DNA from: Spirochaetales bacterium
GTDB lineage: Bacteria > Spirochaetota > Spirochaetia > Sphaerochaetales > Sphaerochaetaceae
DNA length: 33,030 bases
Reading direction: 5' to 3'
NCBI GenBank assembly: GCA_017614375.1
Contig: JAGABZ010000017.1
Location: forward strand, 1 to 33,030
How positions within the stretch are numbered: the stretch's first letter is position 1; every line of letters starts with the position of its first letter. Shown here piece after piece: positions 1 through 6,448 of the stretch. Made by a program: the position numbers and the translations under genes. The notes under the pieces are model-generated. The model was given only the letters and a program-made list of their open reading frames with translations. It was not told where the DNA came from and ran no database searches.

Positions 1-138
1 AAGACGCTTCAGCTCAACGGGTTTTTGCCGAGAAAACAACTCCTGCCGCCCCTTGCACTCATGAATGAGGACAAGATAATTCAGGATCTCATTATCCCAT
101 TTAAAAGATTCATATTTGTGGTAATCAAAACTCCTCAT
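1..138 (-). CDS. Fic-family protein, N-terminal fragment cut by window edge
   Basis: Read on the minus strand, an ATG at 138 opens a frame that stays open for 46 codons to the window edge. It starts MRSFDYHKYESFKWDNEIL and continues with IHECKGRQELFSRQKP. That is the recognisable N-terminal region (DUF4172 type) that precedes the Fic domain in a large group of Fic/DOC proteins. Fic domains usually transfer AMP from ATP to a target protein through an HPFxxGNG motif, which would lie outside this window, so activity cannot be judged. An AGGA sequence lies just upstream of the ATG. The gene is AT-richer than the housekeeping block and sits beside an unknown gene and a repressor gene, an accessory setting. 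Family assignment comes from pattern memory of the N-terminus only. Confidence 0.72.
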   Translation of the reverse strand, partial: MRSFDYHKYESFKWDNEILNYLVLIHECKGRQELFSRQKPVELKRL

Positions 139-214
139 TTCCTAACCATCCTATTTATTCCTAAAATAACATAGTTTTTAGGAATATTCAAGAATCATAT
201 TGCCATCTGTTTTC

Positions 215-760
215 TCAGCATATCCTACACAGCAATCTAACTAGATTCAGGCTGAGTTCGTCAGCATTCATCATCTTCTCAACCCTTGGGATAATCTCAT
301 ACAAATAATAGTACTCACCATAAAACGTATCCCATTCATGATATACGTAGTTTTGTTTGATATCATCGGAGAATTTGGAGTATACCTCTTCATCAATAAT
401 CTTTGGTTCATATTCAGAATCAGATAACAAATGTCTGTATGCATTCCTAGTGATAATTCCAGCATATTCATGTAATCCGGAATTATAGTCTTTCATCATT
501 CTTTCCAAATCCATTTGATAAAAACCGCAAAAGAATCTCTTCTCAATTTCATTGAGTTTTTCATACTTCTCTCGATTCTTTACTTGATATTCTTGACTTA
601 GGTATTGAAATCCTAATGGGATTGCAGATCCATATTCATCAAAGAATGATCTTGCGTGATTGCGAACACTGTAAAGAACATCAGTATCTCCATATTGGAT
701 GGACGACCTTTTGTCTTTTTCTCCCTGCTTTTCAAGATAAAAATCGTAGTATACACCCAT
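215..760 (-). CDS. Hypothetical protein, 181 residues, unrecognised
   Basis: An open frame of 181 codons with an ATG at 760 and no convincing Shine-Dalgarno sequence (only a weak GTGAG). The protein is soluble-looking, with no signal peptide or membrane segment, and is rich in Tyr, Glu, Asp and Lys; tyrosine clusters occur in the first ten residues and near residue 150 (GEYYYLYE). The middle looks helical and charged. I do not recognise the family and see no catalytic motif. It ends 76 bases upstream of the Fic-type gene on the same strand, so the two may be co-transcribed, and it is divergent from the XRE repressor at 914. Its AT-rich codon use matches the left accessory segment and differs from the core genes. 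It could be an accessory or defence-related partner, but nothing in the sequence shows this. Confidence 0.6.
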   Translation of the reverse strand: MGVYYDFYLEKQGEKDKRSSIQYGDTDVLYSVRNHARSFFDEYGSAIPLGFQYLSQEYQVKNREKYEKLNEIEKRFFCGFYQMDLERMMKDYNSGLHEYAGIITRNAYRHLLSDSEYEPKIIDEEVYSKFSDDIKQNYVYHEWDTFYGEYYYLYEIIPRVEKMMNADELSLNLVRLLCRIC

Positions 761-878
761 CAGTATTTCTCACAACAAAGCACAAAACAATCTGATAATT
801 ACCCTTAAGTTAAGTACAATATATTTTTATCATCCAACAGCTAATAATGCAATATCTTTATTAGCCATTCTTTTTTCC

Positions 879-907
879 TTGATAATTAACCAATGATTAA
901 TTATTTT
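879..907 (+). promoter_or_regulatory. Promoter for the XRE regulator gene
   Basis: TTGATA at 879-884 and TATTTT at 902-907 are separated by exactly 17 bases, a sigma70-like arrangement. The expected start of transcription, about seven bases past the -10, falls on or next to the ATG at 914, so the mRNA may have no leader. No Shine-Dalgarno sequence precedes that ATG, which fits. Confidence 0.5.
883..903. promoter_or_regulatory. Inverted repeat in the promoter spacer, candidate operator
   Basis: TAATTAA (883-889) and TTAATTA (897-903) are perfect inverted 7-base arms around a 7-base centre. The repeat fills the space between the -35 and -10 of the XRE gene promoter, the usual position for an autoregulatory operator of a small HTH repressor. 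The region is AT-rich, so chance symmetry is not excluded. Confidence 0.45.
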
Positions 908-913
908 TAAACT

Positions 914-1249
914 ATGCAGAACAACAGGACTCTATCAGAACGCATTACTCTCTATTTAAACAAGACAATAAAAGAGGAAAAGAGACTCACTCAAGCTGAT
1001 CTCGCAGAAAGGATGGGCATTGCACCCGCATCAGTGAGCAAATGGATGTCCGGTGGAACGCCTGCAATAGATAAGCTGCCTCAACTCTGTGACATATTAG
1101 GAATAACCCCAAACGAGCTGTTTGGCTATGAGCAAGAAGGACTACCGCAAGAAGCAATTGATCTGTACAAGGCATTCCAAAAGCACCCCGAGTATCACAA
1201 TTCCATCAAGAAACTATTGAATATGATTATTCTGGATATCGAGGACTAG
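914..1249 (+). CDS. XRE/Cro-type HTH transcriptional regulator
   Basis: A 111-residue protein with an HTH_3 (Cro/C1-type) domain at about residues 8-70. The helix-turn-helix core reads LTQADLAERMGIAPASVSKW, followed by the typical IDKLPQLCDILGITPNELF. After the HTH there is a short helical tail (residues 75-111) that could mediate dimerisation. It should bind DNA, probably its own promoter through the inverted repeat at 883-903. It is divergent from the unknown gene at 215-760 and could control it as well. There is no Shine-Dalgarno sequence; see the promoter entry for the leaderless argument. It runs toward the convergent rlmD gene with only 54 bases between the stops and no clear terminator there. 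Confidence 0.85.
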   Translation: MQNNRTLSERITLYLNKTIKEEKRLTQADLAERMGIAPASVSKWMSGGTPAIDKLPQLCDILGITPNELFGYEQEGLPQEAIDLYKAFQKHPEYHNSIKKLLNMIILDIED

Positions 1250-1303
1250 TAGTCTGTAACACAAAAAAGAAAGAAACGCGTAATATAATTTGTTTTGGCC
1301 ACA

Positions 1304-2428
1304 CTACTTGCCAGACATCGACAAAACGCACTCAACATGGTGGGTCTGCGGATAAAAATCAAATAGCCGCACTTTGCCGAGTCTGTAGCCCAAAGAGCGC
1401 AGGCGGGATACATCGCGGGCCATGGTGACGCTGTCGCAGCTGACGTAGATGATTTTCCTCGCCCCCGAGCGGGCAAGCATCGCCGGAACCTTCGGGTCCA
1501 GCCCCACCCGCGGCGGGTCGACGATGACCGTGTCGTATCCGGAGGGCAGGCTGAAATCCTCGACGCTGTCCGTGAAAAAGCGCGTTCTTTTCAGATGCGA
1601 CCGGGCCAGGCTCAGACAGCGCCGGTCGCGCTCCACCGCCAGGGTTTCGAACCGGTCCTCCACAAATGCGCTGAACACCCCTATGCCGCTGTACAGGTCC
1701 ATCACCTTCACCCCGGTGATATTTGAAACCACGTATTCAATCATCTCCGGCAACAGGGACAGATTCGACTGAAAGAAACTCCCGTTTGAAAGCGGCAGCC
1801 TCCTGCCCAGGATCGTTACATGACCGGTCCCGTCTCCGAGCAGGGGCCCCTCGTCACCGAGACAGACAGGAACCTGCCCGTCACGGGCGAACGGCAGCAG
1901 GCTCTCCGGTTGCCTGAGCAGAGCGTCCAGCTGCGGGTCCAGAACGGGGCAGTGCTCAACCGGCACGAAATCATTCGAACTGCGTCCGCTGAAACCCGCC
2001 CTCAGATTGTCGCCGGCCTTGGCGATTCTCAGGCGCACCCTGGTCCTGTAGCCCAGCTCCGCTCCGGTTGCCGGCGGCTCTATGACGGTGCCGCCGTCCG
2101 GGTCGATGGCGCGGAAGCGCAGCAGCGTATCGGTGACAATCCTCTGCTTTTCCCGGATCTGGGCCGGGGCGGACAGGTGCATCAGGTCGCACCCGCCGCA
2201 TATGCCGTAGTAGGGACAGACCGGCACGACCCGGTCGGGCGAGGGCTTAAGGATCTGTTCGACCACAGCGCGGGAGAAGTCCCTCTTCTGCTCCGTGATC
2301 CGGGCCAGGACGGTTTCTCCGCCCAGAGCCCCGGACACGAAGACGACCTTCCCGTCCTGAGTGTGCCCCAGGCCCTCGCCCTTCTGGACGAGGCTCTCAA
2401 TCCTGATCTCGGTCAAGCCCTTAGGCAC
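1304..2428 (-). CDS. rlmD: 23S rRNA (uracil-C5)-methyltransferase, RlmD/TrmA family
   Basis: A 374-residue SAM-dependent RNA m5U methyltransferase. The N-terminal ~60 residues fit a TRAM RNA-binding domain. The cysteines of the 4Fe-4S cluster are visible: C71, C77 and C80 in CPYYGICGGC, with C160 in EHCP. The methyltransferase domain has the SAM motif DLYSGIG (254-260), DPPRVGL (304-310), the catalytic cysteine C331 in YVSCD, and the general base E366 in QTHHVE, so all key residues are present. RlmD methylates U1939 of 23S rRNA in E. coli; paralogues RlmC and RlmCD differ in target site, so the exact uridine is inferred. The start is GTG, placed directly after the TAA of pepF with no gap, so translation is probably coupled to pepF in a two-gene operon. 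Confidence 0.88.
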   Translation of the reverse strand: MPKGLTEIRIESLVQKGEGLGHTQDGKVVFVSGALGGETVLARITEQKRDFSRAVVEQILKPSPDRVVPVCPYYGICGGCDLMHLSAPAQIREKQRIVTDTLLRFRAIDPDGGTVIEPPATGAELGYRTRVRLRIAKAGDNLRAGFSGRSSNDFVPVEHCPVLDPQLDALLRQPESLLPFARDGQVPVCLGDEGPLLGDGTGHVTILGRRLPLSNGSFFQSNLSLLPEMIEYVVSNITGVKVMDLYSGIGVFSAFVEDRFETLAVERDRRCLSLARSHLKRTRFFTDSVEDFSLPSGYDTVIVDPPRVGLDPKVPAMLARSGARKIIYVSCDSVTMARDVSRLRSLGYRLGKVRLFDFYPQTHHVECVLSMSGK

Positions 2429-4201
2429 TTATTTGCTCCCGACCAGTTTCTCGAACTCTTTGGTGTAGGCCGCAATCACGTCCAGACCCTTCTGCCAGAA
2501 CTCCGGGCTCTGGATGTCGCATCCGGCTGTGGCGGCGACGGTGACGGCGTCGTACTGACCGGTGATCGACAGGATCCGGTTGAACTCCTCAAAGAACGGC
2601 TTGCCGTCCCCGCTCTCCTGAGCCTTGACGTACAGCCCCAGTCCGAACAGCTGCCCGAAGGCATAGGGGTAGTTGTAGAAGGAGAAGCCCTCGCTGTAGT
2701 AGTGGCCCTTGACCGCCCACATGTACGGGTGGATCGTCTCTTCGGCGATTCCTTCGCCGTAGGCCCTCTTCTGGGCATCGACCATCATCGAGCACAGCTC
2801 CTCCGGCACCAGTTCGCCCTCGGCGCGGGCCTTGAACAGGTCGCGCTCGAAGTAGAAGCGGGCCAGGATGTCGACGCAGGTCTGGGTGGCGCCCATCAGG
2901 AAGTTCTCGATGAGGTTGGCCTTTTCCGCGTCATCTGCGGCCTGCTTCACGGCCCCGTTGAAGACGATGAACTCTCCGAAGATCGAGGCCGTCTCGGCCA
3001 GCGTCATCGGGTAGTTTCTCAAAAATGACGGGCAGTTGCTGACCACATGGTCATGCCAGGCGTGTCCCAGCTCGTGGGCCAGGGTGAACACTCCGTCGTA
3101 GTCCCCGCCGAAGTTTGCGAAGACCCTCGATTCCTTGACCGCTGGGAAATAGGTGTCGTACGCCCCTCCGGTCTTGCCCGGCCTGGGGAACGGGTCAATC
3201 CAGTTGTTCTTCACCGCGTTGTGGACGAACGCGCCCTGCTCCGGGTTGAAGGCGGCGTACTGCTTTTCGATGAACTCGGTCGCCTCCTCGAAGCTCCACT
3301 TCCTTGATGCCTTGCCGACCGGGGCGAAGATGTCCCAGTAGGAGAGGACGTCCAGACCCAGGGCCTTTGCCTTTGCCCTGAGGTATCTGCGGAACACGGG
3401 CAGGTTCTTCTCGATTGCGCCGATCAGGGCATCGATGACCTTCATGTTGACGTTGGCGATCCACGCCGAGCGCTCCAGCGGGTCATTCCAGCCCCTGCGC
3501 TTCTCCAGCGACAGACAGGTTCCCTTGACCCCGTTGAGGGCCGCGGCAAAGGCCGTCTGGTGGGTCCGCCATACCGAGATCTCAGCGTCATAGGCGGCCT
3601 TGCGCACGCTGCGGTCAGGGTCGGTGGCCATGGTGCGCAGTTGGATCACAGTCTTTTTCTCGCCGTTGAGAGTGGCGGTGGCGACGGAGGAGACTGCCTC
3701 CTGGAGCCTGGAAAATGCGTCGCAGCCTGAGCGGCTTAAATCGGCGGCCAGGTTCTCCAGCTCGGGGCTCATCTGGTGGGCGGCGCCTTCGATCGTCTTT
3801 TCTGCGACGAAGGCATAGGCCTCAAGTTCCCCGCCCTTGGTGCACAGCGAGCGGACCAGGTCCTTGTTGTCGGCGATGAAATTGCTGAAAAGCACATCGG
3901 CGTCGGAAAAGGTCACCCAGAGTTCCTCGACCTTGTTCATGGCGTTGAGGGCCTTCTTGTCCTCGGTGTTGACGCTCAGACAGGCCCCGGCATAGGCGCC
4001 CAGGGTCTCGGCGATGTCGGACAGCTGCTCGAACCGCCTGATCAGGGAAACCAGCGTCCCGGCATCGGGGGCGGCGCTGTTTTTAAGTGTCTCAATCAGT
4101 TCCCGGGCCATCGCACCGGCCTTTTCGAGTGCTCCGGTAAACTCCGGAGAGTCGACCGCGGGGTAGATGTTGGAGAGGTTCCATCTTCGTTCTTCTGCCA
4201 T
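2429..4201 (-). CDS. pepF: M3-family oligoendopeptidase (PepF type)
   Basis: A 590-residue zinc metallopeptidase that cleaves short peptides in the cytoplasm. The start MAEERRWNLSNIYP is typical of M3 oligoendopeptidases. The N-terminal half is the helical M3 cap domain (roughly residues 10-200). The catalytic motif HELGH lies at 376-380, with H376 and H380 as zinc ligands and E377 as catalytic acid/base; E403 in LAETAS is the expected third ligand. The C-terminal section with YYSEGFSFYNYPYAFGQL (about 501-518) is the conserved substrate-binding region. Length is normal for the family. An ideal GGAGG precedes the ATG, and a good promoter lies at 4225-4253. It leads the operon whose second gene is rlmD. 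Confidence 0.93.
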   Translation of the reverse strand: MAEERRWNLSNIYPAVDSPEFTGALEKAGAMARELIETLKNSAAPDAGTLVSLIRRFEQLSDIAETLGAYAGACLSVNTEDKKALNAMNKVEELWVTFSDADVLFSNFIADNKDLVRSLCTKGGELEAYAFVAEKTIEGAAHQMSPELENLAADLSRSGCDAFSRLQEAVSSVATATLNGEKKTVIQLRTMATDPDRSVRKAAYDAEISVWRTHQTAFAAALNGVKGTCLSLEKRRGWNDPLERSAWIANVNMKVIDALIGAIEKNLPVFRRYLRAKAKALGLDVLSYWDIFAPVGKASRKWSFEEATEFIEKQYAAFNPEQGAFVHNAVKNNWIDPFPRPGKTGGAYDTYFPAVKESRVFANFGGDYDGVFTLAHELGHAWHDHVVSNCPSFLRNYPMTLAETASIFGEFIVFNGAVKQAADDAEKANLIENFLMGATQTCVDILARFYFERDLFKARAEGELVPEELCSMMVDAQKRAYGEGIAEETIHPYMWAVKGHYYSEGFSFYNYPYAFGQLFGLGLYVKAQESGDGKPFFEEFNRILSITGQYDAVTVAATAGCDIQSPEFWQKGLDVIAAYTKEFEKLVGSK

Positions 4202-4224
4202 GTTTTTTCCTCCGTTATAAACAG

Positions 4225-4253
4225 AGTATATGGGGGCGGGGAGGGATAATCAA
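4225..4253 (-). promoter_or_regulatory. Promoter of pepF-rlmD
   Basis: On the minus strand TTGATT (4248-4253) and TATACT (4225-4230) are spaced by exactly 17 bases, a strong sigma70-type match. It lies 24 bases upstream of the pepF start, leaving room for a short leader with GGAGG. Confidence 0.75.
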
Positions 4254-4339
4254 CCGCGCCGGATGGCCGGGTCCGGGTGAAAATTATATGGAAATTGTTT
4301 CGAAACGGTTTTTTTTCTGTATCCTTTCCCGGACGAGGT

Positions 4340-4348
4340 TGTTATAAT
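4340..4348 (+). promoter_or_regulatory. Extended -10 promoter of the beta-barrel gene pair
   Basis: TGT followed by a perfect TATAAT at 4343-4348 forms an extended -10 element. No good -35 hexamer is visible at the right distance, which an extended -10 can compensate. Transcription would begin near 4355, about 53 bases before the ATG at 4408. Confidence 0.6.
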
Positions 4349-4356
4349 AAGCAAAC

Positions 4357-4373
4357 GGCGGCGGGAAGCTGCC
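4357..4373 (+). other. 5'-UTR stem-loop at the predicted mRNA start
   Basis: GGCGGC (4357-4362) can pair with GCTGCC (4368-4373), with one G-U pair and the loop GGGAA. It would form at the very 5' end of the predicted transcript, upstream of the AAGGAG ribosome site. Stem-loops at this position can protect outer-membrane-protein mRNAs from decay (as in E. coli ompA). That role here is inference. Confidence 0.45.
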
Positions 4374-4407
4374 GGCAAAAACGGATATTCCTTAAAGGAG
4401 ATAGAAA

Positions 4408-5085
4408 ATGAAAAAGTTATTCGTTGTCCTTCTTGTTGCGGTTCTTGTTCCCGCATGTCTGTTCGCTAAGCTCGCAGTCGGCGCCTATGCCGTTCCCAAC
4501 GGAAATTCCCAGCAGGTCATCGAGGCCATCAAGGCTGAGGAATGGGACTGGTTCGATATGTCCAACTACACCTTCGGAGTCCAGACCAGAGCCAACCTGA
4601 TCGGCCTGCTCGAGATTGACCTCAGCACCGGAATCACCGAAGTCGGCGACAGCGGCGACTGGCTCAACGATCACGCTTTCCCGATCAACCTCGACGCCGG
4701 TCTCGGATTCGGCACCCTGATCCGCATCGGACTGACCGCCGGTCTGGACGCATTCTACGCTCCGGTTCTGGGCGACGACCCGTTCCTGTTCGGTTACATG
4801 AACGCCTCCAAGGCTGATGTCGTCTCCGAGTTCTCCGACCTGGCCCAGGCCCTCGGCGAAGGCGAAATCACCCCGATGTCGATGCTGATGGCTGCTCCGT
4901 TCAGAGTCAGACTCACCGCTTCCGTGGTCCTCGGACCTCTGATGGTCGGTGCTGAGTACTCTCTCTACACTCCGTATTGTATCGCTACCTTCACCAACAA
5001 GGATGCATGGAAGGATGCCCACATGGACAGGACGATTGACTTCGCCAACTCCTCCCTCGCAATCTTCGCAGGTATCGAGTTCTAA
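4408..5085 (+). CDS. Exported beta-barrel-like protein, first of tandem pair
   Basis: A 225-residue protein with a clear signal peptide (MKKLFVVLLVAVLVPACLFA, cleavage probably after residue 20). Residue C17 in VPAC loosely resembles a lipobox, so a lipoprotein is an alternative. The mature part has alternating hydrophobic and polar residues with Gly and aromatic residues (for example FGVQTRANL, LDAGLGFGTLIRIG, LMVGAEYSLYTP) and ends in Phe (IFAGIEF), as many outer-membrane barrels do. It resembles the next gene product over its length, so the two are paralogues. AAGGAG precedes the ATG. It is probably an outer-membrane or periplasmic protein of unknown function; I cannot name the family. Confidence 0.75.
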   Translation: MKKLFVVLLVAVLVPACLFAKLAVGAYAVPNGNSQQVIEAIKAEEWDWFDMSNYTFGVQTRANLIGLLEIDLSTGITEVGDSGDWLNDHAFPINLDAGLGFGTLIRIGLTAGLDAFYAPVLGDDPFLFGYMNASKADVVSEFSDLAQALGEGEITPMSMLMAAPFRVRLTASVVLGPLMVGAEYSLYTPYCIATFTNKDAWKDAHMDRTIDFANSSLAIFAGIEF

Positions 5086-5096
5086 TTACCACGGAA

Positions 5097-5702
5097 ATGA
5101 AAAAACTCCTGCTGGTGTTAGCTTTGTCAGCGGTGCTTCTGGCACCGCTGGCTGCTTATTCGGCGGGAGTTTTTGATTTAAGCATCGGGCTTAACGCTTC
5201 GTTCAGGGACGGAACCCTTGAGGCTTTCAAGGAGTTCGCCGACTCCGGGTTCGACGACTGGCGCTTCGGTCTGGAGATGCGGACCAAGCTGCTGTTCTTC
5301 GAACTGGACTCCGCGGGAAAGATCGGAATGACCGAAAACAACGGTCTGACCTTTTCCGGGCTGATGGTGGCCGGTCTGTCCGAGGACCTCTTCGACACCG
5401 CCCGCATCGGCGTCTGCTTCGGCCCGGTAATCGACTACGTTCTGGAGGACGGCGAGAGTTCCCTGGTCATCGACGGGAACCACGTCCAGAGCGAATCCTT
5501 CATGGACGCCCTGACAAAGAGCCGCTTCAACCTCCGCGCCACACTTGATTTCTTCCTCGGCCCGGTTATCCGCCTGGGTATCGTCTGGACCGTCCCGACC
5601 CAGTACACCATCGAGGAACACGACATGAACAAACTTCTCCCCACCGGCGAAGACTGGACCCGCACCCAGATCGCCCTGGCGATCCACATGTCCCTCGTCT
5701 GA
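5097..5702 (+). CDS. Exported beta-barrel-like protein, second of tandem pair
   Basis: A 201-residue protein with a signal peptide (MKKLLLVLALSAVLLAPLAA, cleavage near residue 20-22). The mature sequence has strand-like alternation. It parallels the preceding protein: LEAFKEF...RFGLEMRTKLLFFELD against IEAIKAE...TFGVQTRANLIGLLEID, then LGPVIRLGIVW...YTI against LGPLMVGAEYSLYTP. It starts 11 bases after the preceding stop, with only a weak ribosome site (CGGAA), so coupled translation and lower output are likely. It lacks the terminal Phe of its neighbour and ends MSLV. Function unknown; probably the partner or a diverged copy of the first protein. A terminator candidate lies 50 bases downstream. 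Confidence 0.75.
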   Translation: MKKLLLVLALSAVLLAPLAAYSAGVFDLSIGLNASFRDGTLEAFKEFADSGFDDWRFGLEMRTKLLFFELDSAGKIGMTENNGLTFSGLMVAGLSEDLFDTARIGVCFGPVIDYVLEDGESSLVIDGNHVQSESFMDALTKSRFNLRATLDFFLGPVIRLGIVWTVPTQYTIEEHDMNKLLPTGEDWTRTQIALAIHMSLV

Positions 5703-5717
5703 TTCCCCGCCTTTGAG

Positions 5718-5847
5718 AAAGTGGGATATTTTTCCCTGTTTTTCCGATTTCATACCCACTTCGTTGGGTAATTTTTCTGATTTCCTCGAAAAAAAGTCCA
5801 AAGCATTGGGTGCAAATCTGCAAATCCGACAAAAAATCACCCACTTT
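5718..5847. repeat. Imperfect inverted repeat flanking an intergenic segment
   Basis: AAAGTGGGATATTTTT (5718-5733) and the complement of 5832-5847 (AAAGTGGGTGATTTTT) match at 14 of 16 positions. A third CCCACTT copy lies in the hairpin between them (5755-5761 region). The 260 bases from 5703 to 5962 hold no gene, only this repeat, a terminator and the promoter of the next operon. It may be a degraded dispersed intergenic element. Confidence 0.4.
5753..5776 (+). terminator. Intrinsic terminator after the beta-barrel pair
   Basis: TACCCA (5753-5758) pairs perfectly with TGGGTA (5765-5770) around the loop CTTCGT, followed by five T residues (5772-5776). The stem is short, so strength is moderate. 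Confidence 0.5.
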
Positions 5848-5896
5848 TCCCTGTCTCCGGCTTTGGCCAAGGCCCTGTCGCTCCCGGCCGTGTTCG

Positions 5897-5925
5897 TTGT
5901 TTTCGCTCCCCGATTATGCTATCAT
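5897..5925 (+). promoter_or_regulatory. Promoter of the orf5963-polA-coaE operon
   Basis: TTGTTT (5897-5902), a 17-base spacer and TATCAT (5920-5925), with TGC immediately before the -10 as an extended element. It lies 37 bases before the ATG at 5963. Confidence 0.6.
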
Positions 5926-5962
5926 TCCAGTCAGGAACTCATTGAAGTCCGGAGGTGTGTCC

Positions 5963-6448
5963 ATGGCCAAGAACAAGGGCGTTTTCCAGGGTTTTCTCTG
6001 GGCTGTAGCTGTCTGCATCATTTCATTCGGTGTGATTTACTTCCTCGTCCCGGACGTATCGGAGAAGTTCTTCGGGATGAGCTTCAAGAACGGAGACGTG
6101 TCCGAGGCCGTGTCCCTGTTGAGCAAAACCTTCGACGAGGCGCTTAAGAGCATAAAGGAAACGTTGGACAAGGAGATTCCCGAGCAGGCTGGAGAAGTCA
6201 TCGGGAAACTCAGCAAGTCCGATGTCTGGGACAAGGCGGCCGCCGCCCCTGAAAAGGCGGCCGAGATGATTTCCGAGGAAGCCCAGAGGATTGCCGAAGA
6301 AGCCGGCTATGTCGGAAAGAACATCACCGACGAGGTCGGCGCTGCCCTTAAGAGCATCGACCTGTCGGGACTGATGAAGAGCATTTCTTCCGTTGCCTCG
6401 GGTACCCGGAAGAGCATCAGAAACAAGATTTCCTCGGCATTCAAATGA
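5963..6448 (+). CDS. Membrane-anchored helical protein of unknown function
   Basis: The start at 5963 is chosen because GGAGG sits 7 bases upstream; the frame is open further upstream but across the promoter. The 161-residue product has one N-terminal membrane segment (GFLWAVAVCIISFGVIYFLV, about residues 9-28) followed by a charged, alanine-rich helical region containing repeated amphipathic stretches (EALKSIKETLDKEI, AAEMISEEAQRIAEEAG, LKSIDLSGLMKSI). The C-terminus is basic (RKSIRNKISSAFK). The likely topology is a single inner-membrane anchor with a helical domain outside or inside the cytoplasm. Its stop overlaps the polA ATG (ATGA), so it is translationally coupled to DNA polymerase I. 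I do not recognise the family. Confidence 0.75.
   Translation: MAKNKGVFQGFLWAVAVCIISFGVIYFLVPDVSEKFFGMSFKNGDVSEAVSLLSKTFDEALKSIKETLDKEIPEQAGEVIGKLSKSDVWDKAAAAPEKAAEMISEEAQRIAEEAGYVGKNITDEVGAALKSIDLSGLMKSISSVASGTRKSIRNKISSAFK

Noticed and set aside
1250-1303. Possible bidirectional terminator between the xre and rlmD stops
   Set aside because: Only short, widely spaced complementary strings (AGTAGT/ACTACT) are present; no compact hairpin with a T run.
1820-3028. 402-codon plus-strand ORF opposite rlmD and pepF
   Set aside because: It lies antisense across two genes with full catalytic motifs, has no ribosome site or family features, and its low-complexity Arg/Gly/Leu content is typical of a GC-rich shadow frame.
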